The notes under the pieces were generated by a model, which had not been told where the DNA came from, did not search any database, and was given only the letters and a program-made list of their open reading frames with translations. DNA of 21,835 bases, taken from the NCBI GenBank assembly GCA_958430865.1, contig CAUDNR010002902.1:41916-63750 (forward strand). The letters are read 5' to 3'. The position numbers and the translations under genes were made by a program. Position 1 is the stretch's first letter. Every line of letters begins with the position of its first letter. The DNA comes from Entrophospora sp. SA101 (taxonomy: Eukaryota > Glomeromycota > Glomeromycetes > Entrophosporales > Entrophosporaceae). Shown here in pieces: positions 1-8,700 of this stretch.

Positions 1-169
1 TTTTTTTGTTTTAGTATTTTGAAGTTGACCAATTGTTACTATAAGCAATTAATGATTATAGATGATCTGCACCGTAGGTGTCTTGCACTATAACAAAAAG
101 CTGGCAAAATTACCTTCCTTTGTTACACAAAATCTTGAAAATATTTGAATAATAATATTAAAGGGTTGA
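1..169. other. Left flank; possible transposon end near 61-76
   Basis: AT-rich sequence with no reading frame that I can support. It lies just before the readable part of the Fanzor relic. The stretch 61-76 (GATGATCTGCACCGTA, preceded by TA) occurs again as an exact reverse complement at 14930-14945, and with two mismatches at 21819-21834. This looks like the terminal repeat of a dispersed element, perhaps the one that carried the Fanzor gene. That link is inference. Confidence 0.3.
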
Positions 170-1454
170 CAATCTTTGATATTGTCACTCAATTTAGCTT
201 TCGTGCAAGATATATGCCACTTGATACAAATGCATTTTTACAAAATCTTAAAATCAATTGGTCATCCTCTTGTAAGAGGAATAAATGAAACACAATTTGG
301 GGATAATGCCAATTATTATTGGAGTCAGATATTTGATATCAACAAGTATAGGAATAGATTCAGATTTTTGTTGAGACTGACTTGGTTGGTATCAGTATAT
401 CAATCTTCAAATATAGAAAGAAAAATACAAAGGATGAGATAATCATGGAATAACTAATATTTTTGGAAAAGAGGTATATTGGTCTTGATCTTGGGAGGAA
501 AGATTTATTTGTTGCTGTTGACAATAAAGAAAGAGTTGCTCATTGTGGGACAAAGGAGTACAGAGATATGGCTAGATTTGTGCAAAATATGAAGAAAATA
601 AAAAGATAGCTTAACCAAGTAAGCCTTTAACACCTTTACTATTTGTTAGATCAAAATTATTGATTTTAACCAAATTAATTCATTATAGAATCAAAATATC
701 AAAAATTACAAAATGCTCTACCTACATCACATGTGTCCACCAAGTCTAACTTCTTAAATCATATTCAATTTATTTTAATGCATTATCATACCTTCTGATC
801 TTTTTATGGTGCACTTTCTTTTGCAAAATAAAATTTGATAATTATGTTGGCAAGCAACAAGCATTTTCTAAATGTGTCAACAGATCATTAGTAAACCACA
901 AGACTGGCATTATTCTGATGTAAAGACTAGTGCCATAAATTATGATGATGGTAGTAATTGTATTTATGGCATATAAAAAGTGGTTGCAATTACCTTTGCA
1001 ACCACTTTTGCAACCATACTTTTTCCTTTTTTGGGTTACGGCACTAGTCTTTATTCTGATGTAGTTGTGACTTATGGATCATGGTGGATTCTCCTCTTCT
1101 TTTCCTGGTTATGCTTCAGGGCCAAAAAAACAGTTATACCAAGAGTTGAAAAGAAGATGCACCACTCGATTGGTAAATGAATTTAAAACAAGCCAGGTAT
1201 GTTAAATGATTCTTATATCTGTTTTTAATGCAATATGTCTCACTCACTTTTATATTTACGATTTGTTCAAAGTGTAAAAATCCTTTCCAAAATCCTCAAA
1301 AAATATATTCATCAGAGTTTGCAGTAATGGCAATGGAATGTTGTGGAATGGGGATGTGAACACTGCAAGAAATATAAGAGATATTTATAAATTTATGTGT
1401 AAAAATGGAGGGAACAACCTTCACAATTTGTTAGGTCATAATTTACCTTATTAA
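170..1454 (+). pseudogene. Fanzor (TnpB-like RNA-guided nuclease) relic, frameshifted and MITE-interrupted
   Basis: Broken gene of the Fanzor/TnpB family, RuvC-fold nucleases guided by an RNA encoded at the element's own end. Pieces appear in order but in different frames: RYMPLDTNAFLQNL (208-249), RGINETQFGDNANYYWSQIF (about 278-337), ETDLVGISISIFKYRKK (about 373-423), then GLDLGRKDLFVAVD from 481 with the RuvC-I aspartate at 487-489. KFDNYVGKQQAFSKC follows near 832-876. After the MITE come VVVTYG, then PGYASGPKKQLYQELKRR and VNEFKTSQ with the RuvC-II glutamate at 1179-1181. A probable intron follows, then a CSKC zinc-knuckle half, then WNGDVNTARNI with the RuvC-III aspartate at 1353-1355. 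The frame stops at 1452-1454. Damage includes an in-frame TAA at 450-452, a stop at 607-609, several frameshifts, and loss of a canonical acceptor before ICSKC (TTACG where TTACAG would be expected). The family call rests on motif order and spacing. Fanzor1 is more likely than a bacterial TnpB because of the eukaryotic host and the probable intron. Confidence 0.75.
911..1063. mobile_element. MITE (about 129 bp, 923-1051) inserted in the Fanzor relic
   Basis: A short non-coding element bounded by inverted repeats: AAGACTAGTGCC at 923-934 and its complement GGCACTAGTCTT at 1040-1051. The 12-bp sequence TATTCTGATGTA flanks both sides (911-922 and 1052-1063), as expected of a target duplication; the match can be read as 13 bp if the element is one base shorter. 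Removing the element and one copy of the duplication brings the Fanzor pieces DWHYSDV and VVTYGSWW together in one frame, which supports insertion into the gene. Inside is a hairpin: GTGGTTGCAA (980-989) pairs with TTGCAACCAC (996-1005) over a 6-base loop. It encodes no transposase. The superfamily is uncertain; the long duplication would fit a Mutator-like source best. Confidence 0.75.
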
Positions 1455-1784
1455 CTTATGGACCTTGTGGGGATTTCCTAGAGGCAATGGTCAACCCAGT
1501 ATATATACTTAACTGTATGTGTACATGGGACAGTTCTGATTTATCAGTTCTGTAAAGTGTAATAATAGGTTAGTTTTAACTCAATCTTTGATTTTATTTG
1601 ATTTTAATATTAAATGGAAATGGAAAATACTAATAATTCAAATTTTATTTTGTCACTTGTTAGTATGTAGCAATGTTGGCACTTTTAAAAAATATATATT
1701 TATATTTTCATATTGTAATCTTGCAAAACATCATTACGAATCTATATAAATTATTTTTTCAATAAAATGAATGAATGAATGAAA

Positions 1785-1828
<44 letters not shown>

Positions 1829-2116
1829 AAAAATGGATATCAATGAAAATATTTTATAGAAATAATCTATTACCAAAATTTTTGTAATATGGAAAACACT
1901 TAATAGTAAAAATTCAACCCTTTTTCAAAGTGATAATTTTTGAGCAATTGGCTTAGGCTTAGGAATATGGAAACAGAAAATACAATCATTTGAATGTAAA
2001 ATTTTTAATCATCAAATAAAACACTTTGCCACTTATAATTCAATAATAAAATAAAAGATACAATAAATTTATAAAATTTACTTTTCAAAAAGATAACTTC
2101 ACGTTTCTCTTGAAGA
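969..2116. repeat. Segmental duplication, copy A (1148 bp)
   Basis: It matches 2841-3988 with a constant offset of 1872 bp, and from 1094 onward matches 3989-5011 with a constant offset of 2895 bp. I see no substitution or indel by eye, and even the tetranucleotide run has the same length. It holds the right part of the MITE, the Fanzor RuvC-II and RuvC-III end, about 660 bp of non-coding tail, and at its right edge (2085-2116, antisense) the last codons of frataxin. After 2116 the sequence departs abruptly into an unrelated A-rich tract. Confidence 0.9.
1765..1829. repeat. ATGA/AAAT tetranucleotide microsatellite, repeated in all three copies
   Basis: A short run of ATGA units passes into about a dozen AAAT units. 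The same run, at the same length, recurs near 3637-3701 and 4660-4724. Such runs change length quickly, so equal length in three copies argues for very recent duplication or an assembly effect. Confidence 0.85.
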
Positions 2117-2310
2117 ATATTTAGAAAAAAAAAAAAAAAAACCCAAAAATAATGAGAGCAAAAGTAAAAAAAGAAAACAAGAAACAAATATTTCTAAAAC
2201 AAGTGTAAATGGTGGTGGTTACAATCACCACTCATCACTCTAGTTATAAAAAAGACAATTATTAAAATACTTCTTTTATAAATAAATAATAATAAATAAA
2301 AAAAAGAACT
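2117..2310. other. A-rich low-complexity spacer between copy A and the nuclease fragment
   Basis: It begins with ATATTTAG and a run of about 17 A, then A-rich sequence, a TGGTGGTGGTTAC/CACCACTC patch and AATAAATAA runs. I see no gene here. An antisense frame crossing 2116 is only the frataxin 3' end read out of context. Confidence 0.5.
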
Positions 2311-2814
2311 CTACTTCCAACGAACTCCCAGTTAATTAGTTTTGGCAAGGAAAATAATGAATTTTCATCTTCCACCCTAACATCTTCTTTTGCTCCATCA
2401 TCATACATATGTAAATAGGTAAATTATACATTAAATAAAGAACCTTTTTATTATTTAATCCGTTTTAAGAATTTAATTTCAAATTGACTTTACTTCACAT
2501 TGCAGGGTCATAAGAATAGTAACTATGATGCTAAAGAAAGAAATAAATTCATAAGGCTTGTAAGGAACTTTTTACAAACAAGGTCAATAATGTCACTTTC
2601 AACAGCAAATGAACCTGTTCTTCAGGTAATTATTGAGTTGCTTTTTCCAACAGAATGTTGAATACTGGAGTTGTGTCTTGTGATTGATGGAAAAAAAGAG
2701 AAGGGATTGGGACGTTTTGGTGTTGCAGACACTTTCATTTTCGGGAGAATCAGATTAAATAAACAAGATAAGGATACAATCTTAGAATTAAAGTATATTA
2801 CATTTAAAGACTAG
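2311..2814 (+). pseudogene. PD-(D/E)XK nuclease-like gene fragment
   Basis: Two pieces are readable. An upstream exon-like stretch (about 2311-2417, rich in S/T, ending in a stop) is followed by an intron-like segment ending TTGCAG at 2500-2505. Then one frame runs 2506-2814 (about 102 codons) with a single internal TGA at 2659-2661. The second half reads CLVIDGKKEKGLGRFGVADT and, after a short gap, DTILELKYITFKD. The aspartate in GVADT (2728-2730) plus ELK (GAA at 2785-2787, AAG at 2791-2793) forms the D...ExK core of the PD-(D/E)XK nuclease fold. Proteins with this ELKYI core are, from general knowledge, common in Rhizophagus-type genomes; the exact family is not certain. The frame ends precisely where the MITE terminal repeat begins (2806-2814), so the rest was lost or displaced. 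The fragment has no start and no full domain and is almost certainly not functional. Confidence 0.6.
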
Positions 2815-2923
2815 TGTTGTAAATTATGATGGTATTTACAGCATATAAAAAGTGGTTGCAATTACCTTTGCAACCACTTTTGCAACCATACTTTTTCCTT
2901 TTTTGGGTTACGGCACTAGTCTT
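2806..2923. mobile_element. Second, chimeric copy of the MITE
   Basis: The left end (AAAGACTAGTGTTGTAAATT) differs from the 923 copy, with substitutions and a shorter A/T-rich stretch. From 2841 on the element is the same as copy A and ends GGCACTAGTCTT. The right flank is the Fanzor TATTCTGATGTA, but the left flank is nuclease-fragment sequence, so there is no target duplication. It therefore looks like a recombinant between two MITE copies rather than an independent insertion. The internal hairpin recurs at 2852-2877. Confidence 0.7.
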
Positions 2924-3656
2924 TATTCTGATGTAGTTGTGACTTATGGATCATGGTGGATTCTCCTCTTCTTTTCCTGGTTATGCTTCAGGGCCAAAAA
3001 AACAGTTATACCAAGAGTTGAAAAGAAGATGCACCACTCGATTGGTAAATGAATTTAAAACAAGCCAGGTATGTTAAATGATTCTTATATCTGTTTTTAA
3101 TGCAATATGTCTCACTCACTTTTATATTTACGATTTGTTCAAAGTGTAAAAATCCTTTCCAAAATCCTCAAAAAATATATTCATCAGAGTTTGCAGTAAT
3201 GGCAATGGAATGTTGTGGAATGGGGATGTGAACACTGCAAGAAATATAAGAGATATTTATAAATTTATGTGTAAAAATGGAGGGAACAACCTTCACAATT
3301 TGTTAGGTCATAATTTACCTTATTAACTTATGGACCTTGTGGGGATTTCCTAGAGGCAATGGTCAACCCAGTATATATACTTAACTGTATGTGTACATGG
3401 GACAGTTCTGATTTATCAGTTCTGTAAAGTGTAATAATAGGTTAGTTTTAACTCAATCTTTGATTTTATTTGATTTTAATATTAAATGGAAATGGAAAAT
3501 ACTAATAATTCAAATTTTATTTTGTCACTTGTTAGTATGTAGCAATGTTGGCACTTTTAAAAAATATATATTTATATTTTCATATTGTAATCTTGCAAAA
3601 CATCATTACGAATCTATATAAATTATTTTTTCAATAAAATGAATGAATGAATGAAA

Positions 3657-3700
<44 letters not shown>

Positions 3701-3988
3701 AAAAATGGATATCAATGAAAATATTTTATAGAAATAATCTATTACCAAAATTTTTGTAATATGGAAAACACTTAATAGTAAAAATTCAACCCTTTTTCAA
3801 AGTGATAATTTTTGAGCAATTGGCTTAGGCTTAGGAATATGGAAACAGAAAATACAATCATTTGAATGTAAAATTTTTAATCATCAAATAAAACACTTTG
3901 CCACTTATAATTCAATAATAAAATAAAAGATACAATAAATTTATAAAATTTACTTTTCAAAAAGATAACTTCACGTTTCTCTTGAAGA
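2841..3988. repeat. Segmental duplication, copy B (1148 bp)
   Basis: Same sequence as 969-2116. Its left limit lies inside the MITE and its right limit is the same base as copy A, inside the frataxin 3' codons (antisense remnant 3957-3988). Copy C starts on the next base, so 2966-3988 and 3989-5011 form an exact head-to-tail pair with a 1023-bp period. Confidence 0.9.
2936..3326 (+). pseudogene. Fanzor C-terminal fragment, copy B
   Basis: Duplicate of the RuvC-II to RuvC-III end of the relic at 170-1454: VVTYG, the PGYASGPKKQLY block, the VNEFKTSQ glutamate at 3051-3053, the CSKC half-finger and the WNGDVNTARNI aspartate at 3225-3227, stopping at 3324-3326. It carries the same frameshift after VVTYGSWW and the same broken acceptor, so those lesions predate the duplication. 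Everything upstream of the MITE is missing. Confidence 0.75.
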
Positions 3989-4679
3989 CTCTTCTTTTCC
4001 TGGTTATGCTTCAGGGCCAAAAAAACAGTTATACCAAGAGTTGAAAAGAAGATGCACCACTCGATTGGTAAATGAATTTAAAACAAGCCAGGTATGTTAA
4101 ATGATTCTTATATCTGTTTTTAATGCAATATGTCTCACTCACTTTTATATTTACGATTTGTTCAAAGTGTAAAAATCCTTTCCAAAATCCTCAAAAAATA
4201 TATTCATCAGAGTTTGCAGTAATGGCAATGGAATGTTGTGGAATGGGGATGTGAACACTGCAAGAAATATAAGAGATATTTATAAATTTATGTGTAAAAA
4301 TGGAGGGAACAACCTTCACAATTTGTTAGGTCATAATTTACCTTATTAACTTATGGACCTTGTGGGGATTTCCTAGAGGCAATGGTCAACCCAGTATATA
4401 TACTTAACTGTATGTGTACATGGGACAGTTCTGATTTATCAGTTCTGTAAAGTGTAATAATAGGTTAGTTTTAACTCAATCTTTGATTTTATTTGATTTT
4501 AATATTAAATGGAAATGGAAAATACTAATAATTCAAATTTTATTTTGTCACTTGTTAGTATGTAGCAATGTTGGCACTTTTAAAAAATATATATTTATAT
4601 TTTCATATTGTAATCTTGCAAAACATCATTACGAATCTATATAAATTATTTTTTCAATAAAATGAATGAATGAATGAAA

Positions 4680-4723
<44 letters not shown>

Positions 4724-5011
4724 AAAAATGGATATCAATGAAAATATTTTATAGAAATAATCTATTACCAAAATTTTTGTAATATGGAAAACACTTAATA
4801 GTAAAAATTCAACCCTTTTTCAAAGTGATAATTTTTGAGCAATTGGCTTAGGCTTAGGAATATGGAAACAGAAAATACAATCATTTGAATGTAAAATTTT
4901 TAATCATCAAATAAAACACTTTGCCACTTATAATTCAATAATAAAATAAAAGATACAATAAATTTATAAAATTTACTTTTCAAAAAGATAACTTCACGTT
5001 TCTCTTGAAGA
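3989..5011. repeat. Segmental duplication, copy C (1023 bp), continuous with frataxin
   Basis: Matches 1094-2116 and 2966-3988 with no difference seen. It begins mid-gene in the Fanzor PGYASG block, directly after copy B. At its right end the frataxin reading frame passes without a break from the repeat into unique sequence, which marks this copy's right side as the native arrangement and copies A and B as derived. Confidence 0.9.
3991..4349 (+). pseudogene. Fanzor C-terminal fragment, copy C
   Basis: Third copy of the relic's end, starting just before PGYASGPKKQLY. RuvC-II glutamate at 4074-4076, RuvC-III aspartate at 4248-4250, stop at 4347-4349. It lacks even the VVTYG segment. Its tail (4350-4979) separates it from the frataxin stop codon, which lies on the opposite strand, so the two genes converge. 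Confidence 0.75.
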
Positions 5012-5607
5012 TCTGTGATAATTCATCACTTAATAATCCATCTAAGGTTGAATTTTCATGATGATAAAACCATTTTTCATATTTGAAATCATAATCGTAA
5101 CGTTTTGGCCCACTGAATTTTTCAATTAAAAAATTTTACAAAAATATTGATTTAGAATATGAAAACAATTTATAGAAAAAGGTTAATATTTATTTTAAAT
5201 CTAAACCAACCTAACCGGTGATGACAACCAGATTTGTTTATTAGGAGGTTGTTTATTTATAACATATGTACCCATTGAACCACACTTTAACGTTAATACA
5301 CCACTCTGAATAGAATAGAATAGAATTGTATTGAAATTGAATGGAATTGAATCATTGAAAATAATAATAATTTTAAACTTACAGAATATTCAACATCATA
5401 ATCATCGATATCTGTTTCTTCTCCTAGACTTTCCAAATTTTCATATAATTTTTCCATGGTTTCTTCTGATAGTCGATGATATTCATCTTGAGACAGGTTA
5501 CTTTTCATTACAAATTGTAATGGTTTAATTGTTCTATTTTTATTATTTAGATTATTTACATTAAAGAATATTCTTTTATAAATTGATGGAAATTTTCCTA
5601 TATTCAT
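4980..5607 (-). CDS. YFH1: Frataxin, mitochondrial
   Basis: Frataxin is the small mitochondrial matrix protein that stimulates the cysteine desulfurase complex in iron-sulfur cluster assembly and binds iron on an acidic surface. Three exons join in frame: 5383-5607 (75 codons), 5211-5305, and 4980-5112, with 77- and 98-bp introns; the product is 150 aa. Conserved landmarks are all present: the acidic helix with [19 protein letters not shown] and DDYDVEYS, then SGVLTLKCG, the core [20 protein letters not shown], and KYEKWFYHH with LDGLLSDEL near the end. The first 35 or so residues are rich in K, R and N, with F and I, and fit a mitochondrial presequence. The first intron has a canonical GTAAGT donor; the second donor, GTTGGT, is weaker but gives an exact family match. 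The last 11 codons lie inside repeat copy C and are duplicated at 2085-2116 and 3957-3988. It is 151 bp downstream of the BEACH gene, on the same strand. The gene looks intact. Confidence 0.92.
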
Positions 5608-5758
5608 GATAAATAATCAAATTGCTGCGCCGGATATCCAATGCCCAATTAAATAATTGATTTTAAAATATCAAATAAAAATACATTAAATAAATAAAAA
5701 TAAAATAATAATAATAATAATAATACAAATATCTATCAAATTATACTTCAAGAATTTT

Positions 5759-8700
5759 TTAACTTATTGAATAATTTTTATCAGAAACTATTAATAATTT
5801 GCCATTATTTCCCGTTATCCACATTTGCATATCGTTATTACTTAATTTAAGACAATTTGCAATTAATGGAACTGTGAATTCATGATATAATTCTAGACTA
5901 TAGATAAATATTTATCAATCAATCAATCGACTAAATATAAAAAAGATTTAATTAAATAATTAGATTTTTCAAAAAAAAAAGCCAACCTTAAAACATCATA
6001 TATTCTAATAAAACTTCTTTCATCTTTTCCAATAGTTGTTGTAACTATCGAATTACTTTCAGTTGAAGAAATCATATGTTCTATTTTAACAGATAGTTGC
6101 ATTGAATTTAAAAGCTTTCCATTAATACTGTAAGTATGAAGAAAATATTCATTCTAAAAAAATATTTAAATTTAGTAAATAGCAATATCATAAAACAATC
6201 AAAGAAACACATATATACCAAACACTCACTTTATATTCCATATATATGACTATGTTAGCATCTTTGGTTATGCATAAATATTCAACAGATGATTCGTCAT
6301 CTTCAAATGGGCATAATGTTCGTATGTAATTTGCATTCCTTAATGAATGAATGATACATGTTCCATCCTTTTTTTAAAAAAAAAAGAATCAAAGCTTAAA
6401 TTTAAATTTAACTGTTGAAGATAAAACAAATACAATTAAAATAATATTAACTTTTGATCCGCTTATTAATATGTCATGTTCTGCATTAACAACAATACAG
6501 GTAATCTAAAACAAAATCAATAAATTTGATTAATACAATTAAACATTAAAATTCCATTACATTAAATTTATTACCTCATCATCATGACCATAATATGAAT
6601 GCATGGGTATATGTTCAATATTTAAAAATTCAAAATCATCTGTCATATTGATCTTCCAAGACAACAAATCAGAAGACCTTGAACCTGTAACAACAATTCT
6701 TCCATCCTCACTAATTCCTACAGTTGTCACAGTATGTGCAAAGCAGTTAAGAAATAATACTTTAGACTTTTTAATAATATATTATTATTAATTATTAATT
6801 ATTATATTAATTATAATAGTGGTATAACAACAATAACAATAAAGGATATCATCATGTCCTGATATGCTGTCATTAATCTTTCCTGTTTCTGTCAATATAA
6901 CTTTTATTGAATTATCCCAATGTCCACTACTTATGAGAACTTTCCCATCTTTACTACATGCGAAACTTCTTGGTGTAATTTTTACATCAAAAGAAAATGG
7001 ACTATTCAATTGACTAAAGGTTGCAAAAATAAAAAATAATTTTTAAAAAATTATCTTTCCAAGTTTATATATGGATATTTACTACTAACCTTTTATACTG
7101 TAAGCCAGGATCTACTTCAAATCTTTTTATTTCTGGAGCTGTTGGTTTAGGCAAAAGATTATGTTTACCAACTAATCCATTTTCATCAACAGTGATAATT
7201 TGTTGTAAATCAATGGCAGAAAAGTTCATAAAGTCAGGTGATGGCAAATCAACAAAAACTAGTTTATTAGATTTCAATGAGAAATATTCCTGACTATCCA
7301 AGGAATTCAACAAATTTTTTTTCAAAAATTTTTTACTAGGAAATCGTTTAGGATGTGGTTCTTTGAGAAGTTGAGTGGGTGTCTGACCAAAATGATAAAT
7401 CTGTTGTTCAATACTTTTTCTTTCAATTGGATCTTGAATACTTTCAATGTTAATAGCACCTTCATATGTTAAATAATAAAATACATTATATGCTTTAACA
7501 GCTTCTTCTCCAGTTTGTTTATATCCAAAAATCAAATCTATATTTTTATTAATTAATTGATTGATCAATTAACAATATGATGATAATAATAATCTTATCT
7601 TTAGTATGATTTAAAAAAAAATAAATAATCAATTAGCTTACCTATCCAATGATGTAAATTTTCTGATACATGGTCAGACTCTAATGCTTCTCGATGCTTA
7701 CGAATAAAATCTTCAGGGGATTTTGCCCATTTTGGCAATTTGACATCATCTACAGGTACACCATCTTGTCGAACTCCAAGATCAAATTTATTATGATTTA
7801 CCAAAAATTCTGGAAGATAGAAGAATTCTGGAGTCAATTCTCTAACATCACCACTAGAATTTAAACAAGCTTGCCAAGCTCCCTGAATAGAATGAAATTG
7901 TCTATCAGCATGGTCAAATTTCCCCCCTTGTAATGAAATATTTATAGATGTGAATGGTTCTAAACGAATTAAATAACAAGCCACTGTTGCTGCACTTGAA
8001 TAATGTGTTCCATAATGAAATTGCTTTATACGTCCAGAAGGATCATAAAAAGACTCATACCGCTCAACAAATTGTTCCAGTCTTATAGGGTTAATAGCTC
8101 CTATTGGTTTAGACAAGTCTCTATAAATTTTGGGGTCAGACAAATCTAATGTATCTGACTCATAATCACATAGAATCCATGGAAATACAAAATACTGTGA
8201 CAAATCATTGTAAGACCTTCCAGCAAAACTATTTAGATGCATCAAATATTCAAAGTTGGAAATTTCATGCCTTTGCCAACGTCCTATCAAATTTGACCTG
8301 GAAAACATCATGGTGGGATCACGAGTATCTTGGTTGATCATTGAGGGTGGATGAAATGATATTATTTTTGAATGAAGGATTTTTCTATCTTTTGGATTTG
8401 GGAAATTAAAAAAATAATTGGTTTGATCTGTAAGGAACAATTCAAGAGCACTATTTTTCAAAAGATATTTTCGCATATGGATCTCTCGTATATCCGAAAT
8501 AGACCATTTTTTGTCTAGTAATACCTCACTATCTACAATTATAGAGCCCTGCTCAATATTGTTGAGTTGTTCCAACAAATCTTGATGATCCAATATTAAT
8601 GATAAATGAGTAGTAGTAAGTTCTAAATGACCTTTGATGGCAGATAAGTGTATTATTAGTTCACAATCTGTTTTAAATATAAATTTATCAGCTGATAGAT

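Noticed and set aside
980..1180. 66-codon plus-strand ORF (repeated at 2852-3052) as a membrane-like small protein
   Set aside because: It starts inside the MITE hairpin and runs through the frameshifted Fanzor relic in the wrong frame for most of its length; its repetition only reflects the duplication.
2005..2187. Minus-strand 60-codon ORF
   Set aside because: It crosses the copy A boundary and consists of A/T tracts plus the out-of-context frataxin end.
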